Source of the DNA: Pilasporangium apinafurcum
Taxonomy: Eukaryota; Oomycota; Peronosporomycetes; Pythiales; Pythiaceae
DNA length: 40,450 bases
NCBI GenBank assembly: GCA_001600495.1
Contig: BCKE01000002.1
Coordinates: 1 to 40,450 of the forward strand
Reading direction: 5' to 3'
Both the position numbers and the translations under genes were made by a program. A model generated the notes under the pieces. The model did no database searches, was not told the DNA's origin, and saw only the letters and a program-made list of their open reading frames with translations. The stretch's first letter is position 1; every line of letters starts with the position of its first letter. Positions 20,762 through 29,774 of this stretch are shown here, one piece after another.

Positions 20762-22227
20762 CACCCATCTTCAGAACGGCTTCGAGATGGAGAGATCGAA
20801 GTAGACGTAGTATATCGCTGAGCAGTCAAGATATGGAGTCGTGGACCACGAACACGATTCTTCTTCATGTCAATTTGGCGTTTGATATCAGCAAAACGCC
20901 TGCGATTGGTATTCAGAGAAAGCTGTTCCAAGTTGTGAAAATCCACATCCAGTTCAGCTGTAGTTACTGACGTGGTCAGCATCGTTTTGCATGACTCTAC
21001 CACTGCTGACTGGGGAGTGTTTATCTTTGATGAAGGTTGGGTGAGCATACGAGTTTTTGCATCAACTTTTTCGGTTTTTTGTTGTAAACTTGCCGACTGG
21101 TCTTGCATCGCCAACATGCGCATTGTCTTCCCCACTTGATATTCTAGTCTATACTTGCTCAGTAATCGCGAGCGATATGCCTTGGTTTTTTCTGGCTTAT
21201 CACGTGCGTCCATTTCCTGACGATACCACTCCAGTTGCTGCGGATACTTATTCGTTACCTTCAGCGCCTTGCACCGTTTGCGACTTGTATGACCTCGAAA
21301 CAAGCGCTGGATTTTGATTGCAGGCGACTGCTGGATTCCCTTCAGCCACGCCTTCTGCCGTTTGAAATCTTGAAACACTATGCGTGTCGTCAGTCCACGC
21401 CAAATCGACTGGATTCGACTCACCAGTTCATGTTCGCGCATCAACATTCGTTTCGTGATCTCAATCAGGTTTTGCTCTACCTTGATCAGCGGTGGTCGTC
21501 CTCCAGAGCGACGCACAAATTCACGATAGTTCCAGAACAAAATGTTACGCTCTCCAGGGTTATCGTACCAAAACACTGGTGGTTGGTCTGGTCTTGCCGT
21601 CAATGCGTAGCTGAGAATACTAGGATGCATTGTCTTGATCAGCAGCAAGCAGCGTTCAATAATTGTTCGACGACGAGCTTGCATACCTCGGATACGCGTC
21701 TGTATCTGCGTCGCCGAACGATTGATCTTGAGAATGTATCGCTCGCGTTCCACTTTTCGACGTTGAAACTCCAGTCGACCAAGAAACCCGCGCGCGATCC
21801 GCTGAATCAATGCGGTCGCTGGAAGACGCTTCCGCTCAAACTCCTTAATAGCTCTTTGCTCCTCTTCGATCTTGTCCTGGAAACTCACGACTCCCGCACG
21901 AAGGTACTTGGTGCTGCCACAACCAGAACAGACTGGCAATTGCTCATATTCCTGCAGGCGCGTGACGTCTGGTTGGTCATCCTTGGGGCGTATACGGAGT
22001 ACATTGACGAATGTGACGCTGTTACATCGAGAACACGTGAGATAGGGTGTCTTCATATTCATCTCAAACAATGCGTTGCGAGGTGGTGTTGAGGTTGCTG
22101 ATTCTTCCGCGGACTGAGTGGATCCATCACCATTTGCACAAGTTGGAATGTCACTTGGAGAAGATCCATCGACTCTCTCATCACAACTTCCTCTTCCTGC
22201 ATCTTCCCTCCACTCTGCACATTCCAT
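20761..22227 (-). CDS. Zinc-ribbon and IQ-motif protein, left copy
   Basis: 488 residues from ATG 22227. Near the N-terminus are two CxxC pairs (LTCSRCNS and PVCSGCGS) that could form a zinc ribbon. Four IQ-like calmodulin-binding motifs follow: ALIQRIARGFLGRLEFQRR, ATQIQTRIRGMQARRR, VSRIQSIWRGLTTRIVF and IKIQRLFRGHTSRKR. The C-terminal 150 residues are Lys/Thr/Ser-rich. It lies inside the left arm of the large inverted repeat, so from 22227 down to 20841 it is the same sequence as the copy at 39064. The last 26 codons lie beyond what can be compared in this window. In the right copy it follows IFT140, which hints at a flagellar role; that is inference only. Confidence 0.75.
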   Translation of the reverse strand: MECAEWREDAGRGSCDERVDGSSPSDIPTCANGDGSTQSAEESATSTPPRNALFEMNMKTPYLTCSRCNSVTFVNVLRIRPKDDQPDVTRLQEYEQLPVCSGCGSTKYLRAGVVSFQDKIEEEQRAIKEFERKRLPATALIQRIARGFLGRLEFQRRKVERERYILKINRSATQIQTRIRGMQARRRTIIERCLLLIKTMHPSILSYALTARPDQPPVFWYDNPGERNILFWNYREFVRRSGGRPPLIKVEQNLIEITKRMLMREHELVSRIQSIWRGLTTRIVFQDFKRQKAWLKGIQQSPAIKIQRLFRGHTSRKRCKALKVTNKYPQQLEWYRQEMDARDKPEKTKAYRSRLLSKYRLEYQVGKTMRMLAMQDQSASLQQKTEKVDAKTRMLTQPSSKINTPQSAVVESCKTMLTTSVTTAELDVDFHNLEQLSLNTNRRRFADIKRQIDMKKNRVRGPRLHILTAQRYTTSTSISPSRSRSEDG

Positions 22228-22527
22228 TTGTGTCTTCGTGCATCACGACACTTGGAGACAACTATATCTGATACTTGTCGCTGAATGGTCGTTGACTTTG
22301 GCGTCCATTCACTAAACATTATATAACTGTCAAAAGTGTCAAGTTGGCACAGGAAGGATGGATGCAAACATGGGAATTCAACGTAAATGGATGTGCAAAC
22401 TGCCTACAGCACATTCGTGACACATACATTCCTGTGACATACTCAATCATCCTCTGCAATGTCTTCTTCCATTTCGTCTTCGTCATTGTCGTCGCGCTGA
22501 CTTGGACTAGCTCTTCGTCCAGATCCA
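20841..22527 (-). repeat. Left arm of a large inverted repeat (at least 1,687 bp)
   Basis: Reverse complement of 38764-40450. Position x on the right matches 61291-x on the left at every anchor I compared (22450/38841, 22510/38781, 20841/40450), so the alignment has no net indel. The predicted ORFs on both strands of the two arms are identical in sequence. I found two mismatches, at 22514-22515, next to the boundary at 22527. The other boundary is not visible because the right arm reaches the window end. The arm contains the IFT140 3' tail, the spacer and the IQ gene. Confidence 0.93.
22443..22527 (-). pseudogene. Truncated duplicate of the IFT140 3' end
   Basis: About 85 bp matching the last codons of IFT140 (38764-38848), including the acidic C-terminal residues and the stop (TGA as complement at 22443-22445). 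No IFT140 sequence precedes it, so this is the broken edge of the duplicated block and marks the left arm as the derived copy. Confidence 0.85.
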
Positions 22528-22690
22528 TATACGAAAGCCTCATACACAGGTACAGTGTGTATATGTACGCAAAGGGATGTACCTTTAGGTTTACGTTAAG
22601 GATATCAAGCTAACTACCAGCACTGTCAATGCTATGGAAATCCTGATCTATCATCCAGCTAATTTATTTTCGATCGATACAATTAGACCA

Positions 22691-24667
22691 TCACACGATC
22701 CCTTGGTAACCTGCACGTCGACGGTTGGCTCCAAACCACAGAACTGTCGTCCCGCCAAGAATTGCACCAACGACACCACCAATAACGATCTGAACAATGG
22801 CAATACCCGTCCAACCCTGCTCTTCAGGCTGCTGTTGCTGCTGGCTCGTCACAATACTCACACTCGCGTTCTGTTGGTCCTCAAATGCTTTGATGTCTTT
22901 CTTAACGGGACCTTTCGCAATCAACGTATCTCCTGGCCATCTCGAGAAATCGCTCAATTCCAACCACCACGCTGGGTACCCAGGCATGAGCATCTCCTCT
23001 GGTTTTTCGCCGGTCGTAATATACCCATCTGTGAACTTACCCACTAGGTACCACGCAAACTCCCACCATTGTGTTACCACGTCTGAGGCAAACGCATTCT
23101 GGTGATCTTGCATGTATAAATCAATTTTTGTCACATTTGTCCAGTGGCGCACGTGGTCTTCAAGCTTTTCACGCAACGCAAACGCCATCGGCTGCAAGTC
23201 AGCGATCTTAGCGCGCACATCGACACTGATGGCGTTAAACCGCAGCAAACTCCAGTTGTGGACGAAATTGAACGCCCACCAGGCTGATTGCATCGTGAAC
23301 TTGCTTTCTTTGCCAAGCAAATACGAGTCAGGTACACGATCCTGACGGCACGAGAACGGTACGTACACAGAGGAGTATGGAGTGCCCTGTGCGTACCACA
23401 TCACACCACCAACGCTATCATGCAAATGACCGCGTGCCTGCATGACGAAGCTGTAGACGGTGCGATACATGGAGATAGATCGTTCCCAGCCTCCGAGAAT
23501 ACCTTTATTGCTGCCGCCATACCGCACAGGCGACCCGAATGGTCCTGCAGCAATGCCTTTTGTCATATCATACGGTGTGTCTTGATAGTAGTCACGTAAA
23601 ATATTCATCACACGATCCACAGCCACCAGCTCATCCGGTTTAACGGAGAAAGGATAGGTCGGGTATTGTGTAAAAAGGCCCAAGCGGGAATCCAAGCGCA
23701 TTGACGGCGCCAATAGGTCGAAAATGCGCCATATGCGTCTTCCGGTATATAGTGGTCTGATGGGGTTGATATCATGAAATCCATAGGCAGCCGTGAAGTC
23801 GATTGGACCCTGTGTGGCTTCATCCCACCAGCCCATCTCTTCGGCGAAGGAGACCACATTTGATGAAGCCATGAACGTATCGGTGTCATTGAGATCCATG
23901 ACGCGGATCATGAAACCATTTGTGACGGCCGCAACGTGATCGTCGGGAACTCGCTGAGCGGCCCAGACTGCACTAGCATTGTTCTTCCCTGTCAGTACGT
24001 GGAATACCCAGGCCTCACCGTATCGATCGGCAATACCTAGCGCCTCAGCGGCGTTCACATAATCTGGCGCGTTGGGATCGCCGCTGTCTTCACTATAAAA
24101 CCCGTACTCCACTGCGAGATCGCCCATGGTTTGCACGGCACAGCGCGCGGAGTCACAGCGTTCAAGCGCCACCTTGGAGAGTTCGGCGATGCCAAACAGG
24201 TTGTAGCCGTAGTCGACGTCTTTCGCCCAGCCAACAGTCTTGGCACCGCATGTGCTCTCGCCGATACTCAATTGCATCTCGTTCATAAGCCCATAGTCTT
24301 GGTCCCAGTATGCATACGTATTCCGCACCTGCGGAATATATCCAAGTGGTGTCATGATCGTCTCGTTCTCGTACTTGGGTGCATAGTGAGGTCCGCGCTC
24401 GGTGGCCACCAGTCGTGGATAGCCGCCAAAGAAGCTATACACGGCACGTTGAGCACCCGGTTTGTGAACCTGTGCAGGAACACGCACTAATCGGAGATCG
24501 GCAGCACCACCACCGGCATCGTCCGTGTGAGCGATGAGCGTCGAGCCATCTACTGTGGCGTTTCGTCCTACTGCGATCATCGTGCATGCTTCCGTGTATT
24601 CAATGATGGATCTAGCTCCAAATAGCAGCAGCAACAACCATGAGGCTGGTGAATTGAGGAACTTCAT
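22691..24667 (-). CDS. Secreted/membrane C69-family (dipeptidase-type) peptidase
   Basis: 658 residues, single exon, start at ATG 24667. A signal peptide (WLLLLLFGARSIIEYTEA) ends directly before CTMIAVGRNATVDGS. In C69/U34 N-terminal-nucleophile peptidases the first Cys after maturation is the catalytic residue, and here that Cys sits exactly at the predicted cleavage point (residue 28). Downstream family text includes AHTDDAGGGAADLRLVRVPA, GLMNEMQLSIGESTC and RYGEAWVFHVLTGK. The catalytic domain runs to about residue 600. A Gln run (SQQQQQPEE) leads to a C-terminal TM helix (IVQIVIGGVVGAILGG) and a short basic tail, so the enzyme is probably a type I membrane protein of the secretory or lysosomal route. 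It may cleave dipeptides or amides; the substrate is unknown. Confidence 0.88.
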   Translation of the reverse strand: MKFLNSPASWLLLLLFGARSIIEYTEACTMIAVGRNATVDGSTLIAHTDDAGGGAADLRLVRVPAQVHKPGAQRAVYSFFGGYPRLVATERGPHYAPKYENETIMTPLGYIPQVRNTYAYWDQDYGLMNEMQLSIGESTCGAKTVGWAKDVDYGYNLFGIAELSKVALERCDSARCAVQTMGDLAVEYGFYSEDSGDPNAPDYVNAAEALGIADRYGEAWVFHVLTGKNNASAVWAAQRVPDDHVAAVTNGFMIRVMDLNDTDTFMASSNVVSFAEEMGWWDEATQGPIDFTAAYGFHDINPIRPLYTGRRIWRIFDLLAPSMRLDSRLGLFTQYPTYPFSVKPDELVAVDRVMNILRDYYQDTPYDMTKGIAAGPFGSPVRYGGSNKGILGGWERSISMYRTVYSFVMQARGHLHDSVGGVMWYAQGTPYSSVYVPFSCRQDRVPDSYLLGKESKFTMQSAWWAFNFVHNWSLLRFNAISVDVRAKIADLQPMAFALREKLEDHVRHWTNVTKIDLYMQDHQNAFASDVVTQWWEFAWYLVGKFTDGYITTGEKPEEMLMPGYPAWWLELSDFSRWPGDTLIAKGPVKKDIKAFEDQQNASVSIVTSQQQQQPEEQGWTGIAIVQIVIGGVVGAILGGTTVLWFGANRRRAGYQGIV

Positions 24668-25559
24668 CTCTTTGCTTGCTTGGGTTTCCAGCTTTTGTCG
24701 TTATGTGTCCTAAGTTTCGTGCTCAATTGTGCCCGTTAAGTTTTGGGATATGTATGTGCATGAAAGAAACGGTGTGATGAACAAATAGAAAGATTGTAGT
24801 TGTATCTTTTTTTCTTTTCAATAAAAGTAGTATTAATTGGTGGACGACACAGCAATGCATGTTGCATTTCAGAACGTAGAGCCAATTGATTGGTGGAAAC
24901 GACAGAAAAAGAAGCGATTCGAATGTTGAGTATTCTGGAGTTCAATAGCAAACTACGTGATTAGTGTAGATGGGAGCGATAGATATCTTTATTGCAGGCA
25001 CTGTCTCTACGTTTTTTTTGTTCCTTCGATCCGCGACACAATGTACGCTAGTTTCTAGAGTGGCATTCGTCTGGCTATACACTACTCTGCACCATGCTCC
25101 ACCAGACATTATCCAGCGTTTAACCTTTTTTTCCCCAGTGTACTATATGAAGTACATCTTCTTTTACTTGCTTATTTACCATATCTCACTCAAATCTACA
25201 AGATCTGACAAGTCTAAGATGGATATACACATGGCGATCTGCAATTCTTTGTCAATCAAAGATCACCACGAGACATCGTATATGTATATGAATGTTACTG
25301 TTAGTATACACCCTGAGTGCAATTAGTCGCTACTCGACTCGGATAATCCCCCTCCGTTAGATTCTAGTTCCAGTGCCCACATTTACATTTCTATAAAGAC
25401 TATACACGAATACTCAGTACCTCAATCGACAACATCGCTCAAGTGCTGATGACGTATCGTACTACACCGCTCCTGTCCTTTACAACATCGTCTTCAGTAT
25501 CATCGTCATCTCCAGCATCATTACATGAAGGCAGTGGATTACCTAGAGCATGCTGTGTG
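24668..25559. repeat. Gene-poor region with a decayed dispersed-repeat fragment
   Basis: No intact gene. Between about 25165 and 25265 the plus strand matches, with many substitutions, the reverse complement of 16790-16900 inside the TTA-flanked element. Shared pieces include CATATCTCAC and the coding-like text HIS.KS on one side and IHM..NSLSIK on the other. Around 25125-25150, CCCCAGTGTACTA resembles CCCCAGGTGTACTA at 6917-6930. I read these as old copies of one or two dispersed repeat families, not as genes. Confidence 0.45.
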
Positions 25560-26165
25560 GACTTTATCTAAACCTCATAATGCAGGTTTAAAAGCCAGAG
25601 TCAGACTAGGCATCTCTGACATCTGGACTCGATGAGTCCAGGAAAGTAGATGTTCATTCTTGAGAAAGATGCTTCTAGCAGCGTTGACATCTCTGTCAGT
25701 GAGAACACTCCAAGACTTTCTGATATCAAACATCTTGTGGAGAAGTTGCTTCTGTTCCTTTGTTGGATACAATCTCACTTTCAAGATGCTGTTTGGACTT
25801 GGTTTATCTATCTTGCATCATTTGATCCTTTCCAAGTCTCGGAGATCAGAGTCTTCTGAGCATTCCTGCCTTCCTTCCATTTCTTCTCACAACAAAGACG
25901 ATAACATGAGACGAGAGGTATTCTCTTGCTTTCATGTCTTGATAAAGTTGTTGGTCACTGTGATCCACGTTTTGGATGCTATGCTCTTTGCATATTTGTG
26001 CGAGGAGTCCGTACTCAAATCGGTCTTAGACGGTAACCACAATCCTCGAGATCTGCTTTTTACGTGCCATTTCTACCAGTCTGGGCAGTCCTGACTTGCT
26101 GTCCTTGATACCGGAACCAATGTCGATCTCCTCGGGCATGTACTGTCATCGCCTTTCGTTCTTTC
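25560..26165 (-). mobile_element. IS607-like element remnant: TnpA serine recombinase plus TnpB fragments
   Basis: Two element genes can be read in order on the minus strand. First, a TnpA-like serine recombinase fragment begins at ATG 26139: MPEEIDIGSGIKDSKSGLP, then LVEMARKKQISRIVVTV, a TAA, and DRFEYGLLAQICKEHSIQNV. This corresponds to the middle of the IS607 resolvase domain; the N-terminal catalytic Ser region is absent. Second, a TnpB fragment reads KIDKPSPNSILKVRLYPTKE and then EQKQLLHKMFDIRKSW, the typical TnpB/Fanzor N-terminus. It jumps directly to LTDRDVNAARSIFLKNEHLL, the RuvC-III end. RuvC-I, RuvC-II and the zinc finger are therefore deleted, leaving both ends of tnpB, as in non-autonomous derivatives. 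Stops and frameshifts show it is inactive. Confidence 0.7.
25623..25641 (-). other. Perfect hairpin near the TnpB 3' end
   Basis: CTGGACTC-GAT-GAGTCCAG: an 8-bp perfect stem with a 3-nt loop, just downstream (in gene orientation) of the TnpB RuvC-III codons. In TnpB elements the 3' end of tnpB and the adjoining right end encode the guide-RNA scaffold. This stem could be a relic of it or a transposon-end structure; function is not shown. Confidence 0.4.
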
Positions 26166-27205
26166 TTGAAAAGAAGGATGGTGGATAAAAGATCTCATCG
26201 TGAAGAATTGAAAACAAGTTTCTATCCCACCGGTGGGAGAAATGGGGGAATAAAGGTTAAAAACGACGTGACCAACGTCGTGCACACAGCATTTCAGCAC
26301 TTAATGGGTATCTGGACGTCGTACAGTACCTAGTGAAGCACAAAGGAGAAGAGCGTTCCTAGACCAAATCCCGCCCATGCCAGTCATCCGGAAAAACCTT
26401 TGATGGATAATAGGTTCTAGGCAAGCTGCTTTGCCCTGCTACTAGTACTTCGTTCTTTATTTGCGAGTTGTGTGGCCTCAGATTGATCCCAGTATGTCGA
26501 ATTGAAAACACACATCAGAAGGTATGATCACAGCTGTTTCCTTTGATTTTATCATTATCAAAAATACGATGATTCACATGTCACTTCATCAGGGAGAATA
26601 TCAGCATCTTCACGTCGCAAACCTACCACAAACGACAAATTGAGCGATCCTAGCGACTCATGACTGCATCTACGGGGATCGAAAAATAGGTTGTATGTGC
26701 TGAAAAAGCGATGGCAGACCGAGATAGAATATCTCTAGTAGCGCCTCTCCTCCTACCTGACTACACCCTTTTGAGATCCAAGCACTCAAGCAAAGAGGTG
26801 GAAAGCGAGATGAGAAGGAGGAAGACTGGGCTGTGTATCGGCATTTCACTTAAGTACGAAGCGTTTTCCCTAGTATATCAGTCCCTAATAATCCCTCGTG
26901 AAGTTAAAATTAGGTACATATTCTGTGGTTGCAGGCGATAGGATAAATGAGAGCGAGTGGATGGGCAAAAGCTTGCCAAAATCGGATCATAAATAAGGCT
27001 AAGGCTTTCGGTATTGTAGAGGCTGGAATAGTTGATTTGCACAGATATGTTATATCATGTATGGCTTGATCACAGTCAAAATGCTGGTCGGGCTCCATGT
27101 ATTCAACGCACATTACTCCTAACTGGTTTCAGTTTCGAACCCAATAACTTGAATTAAAAAATAAATACCTACTTGTTAATAAATTTAAAAACATCTAAAA
27201 TCACT
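26166..27205. other. Gene-poor region downstream of the HSF-type gene
   Basis: I see no gene. The left end probably still belongs to the IS607-like remnant, but its limit cannot be placed. The short ORFs at 26711-26941 and 26910-27113 show no family features. The stretch before 27205 is AT-rich, as expected for the HSF gene 3' region. Confidence 0.35.
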
Positions 27206-28111
27206 TTACGCTAGCCATTGAGGCCGCACGTTCACATCACATGGAGCCAACGCGCTGGCGCACGTCAGCTCACGGATGGACGGAAGCTTGAAGCCGCTCG
27301 TAACCTTCCGTGTGGGGGAAATGACAGGGATATTGAACAGCGAGCTACTGCTGGTAGTAGTAGCAGCTCTGACAAAAAGATCCAACGCTGGCGCTTCCAA
27401 CATTTGAGGCATTGGAGACTGACTTGGGCTTTCCATAGTCACACCAACCTGAGCTTCCACTGGTGTCACTACAGGAGCAGGAGAGCTTACGCGCTCTGGA
27501 GAAGCTTCTGGCTTTGGCAAAATTGGTTTACACTTTTCACTGGCGATCCAGTATCCTTGAAGAGTTGGTCGCTTCAACTCTTGCTCATCGCTGCTCGAAG
27601 TTGCCGCTCGCTTTCTGGACTTTTTGCTTTGACGCTTGACCAAAGACATCTCATTGTAGTTATCACGAGTAAAGTGTTCACGGCTGTAAGTGGGGAATTG
27701 AGACCGTGCCTTGCTCCATTTACGGAAGCCAAAGTAGTTGAGTTGGCGTTGGAAGCTCGCAAAGTTCTTGTTCTTGAAGTATCGTGGTAGAACCTGGTTC
27801 GTCAACGCTTCTTTGTCCAGGATCTCGAATGCTATTCCGTCGGCTGACCAGCGGATGATCTTGGGGTTCTCTCGACGAAGCATCTGATGCAGATGCAGCA
27901 AGAACGGCGCTACCCAGCCACGCTTCAATGGGTCGGCATCACTATCGCTGCTGCTTGTGGTGCTTTCTGTAGAGGAAAGCGCAGGCGATGGCGGGCACAC
28001 AATAGTGGACGCTGGTTCGGCTGTGTTGTTTTGGCTCAAAATGTCTTGAACGTTCATCGATGAAGAAGTTGATGTAGATGATTCGTAGCCTGGAAATTTG
28101 GGAATGGGCAT
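27206..28111 (-). CDS. HSF-type DNA-binding transcription factor
   Basis: 301 residues, single exon, start at ATG 28111. A Ser/Thr-rich N-terminus of about 65 residues precedes the heat-shock-factor DNA-binding domain (about 68-165): APFLLHLHQMLRRENPKIIR, then IRWSADGIAFEILDKEALTN, then the recognition-helix region FKNKNFASFQRQLNYFGFRK. Most HSFs have SFVRQLNMYGF there, so the QRQLNYFGF text marks a diverged subtype. The basic KRQSKKSRKRAA after the domain is a likely nuclear localisation signal. No clear HR-A/B coiled coil for trimerisation follows; the C-terminal 130 residues are Pro/Ser-rich. DNA binding is secure, a role in heat response is not. Confidence 0.88.
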   Translation of the reverse strand: MPIPKFPGYESSTSTSSSMNVQDILSQNNTAEPASTIVCPPSPALSSTESTTSSSDSDADPLKRGWVAPFLLHLHQMLRRENPKIIRWSADGIAFEILDKEALTNQVLPRYFKNKNFASFQRQLNYFGFRKWSKARSQFPTYSREHFTRDNYNEMSLVKRQSKKSRKRAATSSSDEQELKRPTLQGYWIASEKCKPILPKPEASPERVSSPAPVVTPVEAQVGVTMESPSQSPMPQMLEAPALDLFVRAATTTSSSSLFNIPVISPTRKVTSGFKLPSIRELTCASALAPCDVNVRPQWLA

Positions 28112-28662
28112 CTGGCTTCGTTATTTCCTGTCGTTTGTGATCTCTTGGCGTGTTGTTCCGCCTCCGAAGGATTGCTGTAGGAGTGAGCAGGAGGAAAAGA
28201 ACAACTGAAGGTTGGCCGACAGCAGACGAGATTCAATTTCGCACACAAAGGAAAAAGAAAAACTATGGAGATTCACTATGCTGACCATGCTCATCCTTTT
28301 TCCACGCACTGACGTTTCTCACCACCGAGATTCATGTTGTGCTGTTAATATCGTAAAATGAATAATAAACCCATTTCATGAATCTGACGCACATCTAAGG
28401 GATGGGGCTACAGATTCAGCCAATCAAGACAAAGATGCGGTGATTCCCCGCCCATAAAAAAAGAACCTTTCAACCTGTGAAAATTTATACTTTAAAACTT
28501 TATATTTTGAATCTTCCTGTGCCGAATCTTGGGTGGTAGATTTGGAACCAATCATCGGCTTCTGGAGGAAAGTTGGATGGATCTATAATTATTGCGTTGA
28601 TTGTGATACCCAAGTTGAAGTGTAAAAAAAGCAGGAAGAGTCGTAGAAGAGTAGTGAGCAAG
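28112..28662. promoter_or_regulatory. Divergent upstream region of the HSF-type and four-TM genes
   Basis: About 550 bp between the HSF start (minus) and the four-TM start (plus). It must hold both promoters. One TTCATGAA (28375-28382) matches a two-unit heat-shock-element-like palindrome, too little to claim regulation. No other gene is visible. Confidence 0.35.
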
Positions 28663-29655
28663 ATGCAGATGCGCTTTCTCTTAGGTAAGTATAATCTCTG
28701 ACCTCATGCGGTGAAAGTTTTCATGAACTATACGATGACTATCGGTATTTGAATCTTCTCGGATTGACTAATTTTTTGGATGTTGTTTGTTCTGCTTCTT
28801 TGTTTTTCTCCGTTTCTCTGGAAAGGGAATCTCACGAGCTGTGTATCCATGGTGCTACTCTTTGTGGCGTGCTGTTCATCCAAATGGGCGCATGATAATG
28901 TCAACTCTGTGGACATGGGGCTCTGGTATTTTTCAGTATGGAGCACGAAAGAATACATTAGACTGCGCGCAAGCGTAAATTTCCTTTAATCGGTTGGTAT
29001 GTAGGGCACAGGAGTGCAATACAAGCTGATCAATGCCGGACTGACTATAGAGGACGGAACCACGTATAACGTCGCAACCACGAGCCATAGACAGTATTGG
29101 TACGTGGAAATTTTGCGTAGCGCACTGATAGATGACTCCGATGGTGGCAACATTTTTAACATCATGGATCACAGCGCCGTGTCGAAGGTTGCTTCCACTG
29201 ATCCATGGTGTCAAACCAATGCTGCTGTCACTCGTGGGCTTATAATAGTGGCGCTCATGGCTGCCATATCAAGCTTCATCGTGGGTATGATGGTTACGTT
29301 CAATATTAAAACACCAACATGGGATGGTGAAGGAAAAGAAGCGACGCTGGTACCAGCCGTTGTATGTTCCCTCGTGCAAGTGCTCTGTTTGCTTTCTGCA
29401 GTGATTGCATGGCAACAAATGGTCCATTATGCCGATGCAAAATGCCGTACCACTATGAACGTTCCCGACTTTACTTGCATTTCGTCTGGTTCCGCTCATA
29501 TACTTGCCATCGTCGATAGTCCTTTTGCAGCAGTCACGTATTGGTTTTGGCGTTTGTCCCACTCATATTATGTGTGTGCTTGCAATTTCCTCATATATTA
29601 CTCCACAGCTGTTTTTGTGTTCATTACTATCACCTACTTACTCGTAGGAAGCTAA
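28663..29655 (+). CDS. Four-transmembrane claudin/PMP22-like protein, three exons
   Basis: Proposed exons are 28663-28684, 28826-28935 and 29005-29655, with introns of 141 and 69 bp, giving 260 residues. The first donor GTAAGT is a perfect consensus; phases close without stops. TM1 lies in exon 2 (SCVSMVLLFVACCSS). An extracellular loop with GLW (MGLWYFSGTG across the second junction) follows, like the GLW of the claudin/PMP22 superfamily. Then come TM2 (LIIVALMAAISSFIVGMMV), TM3 (VVCSLVQVLCLLSAVIAW), a Cys-containing loop and TM4 (STAVFVFITITYLLVGS). Function is unknown. The first exon of seven codons is the least certain part. The 29005 acceptor was chosen with a 69-bp intron over a 30-bp alternative. 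Confidence 0.65.
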
Positions 29656-29774
29656 GAAGTGGTGTACGATCGCCAATGGGTTTACGCTCGCCGCAAAAAC
29701 TGGTAGAAACATAATAGAAATATGAAAAGTCAGTCTACGTGCTTTTTGCCCCTGACATCCTGTACCAACTGCAG

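Noticed and set aside
26711-27113. Short ORFs on both strands between the IS607-like remnant and the HSF gene
   Set aside because: Overlapping, short, and without recognisable motifs; consistent with random open frames.
28375-28382. TTCATGAA as a heat-shock element controlling the HSF gene
   Set aside because: Only two inverted GAA units; a functional element usually has three or more. A second TTCATGAA near 28720 lies in an intron. Both can occur by chance in AT-rich DNA.
28976-29004. A roughly 30-bp intron in the four-TM gene
   Set aside because: An upstream donor at 28936 gives a 69-bp intron in phase and joins the GLW loop sensibly.
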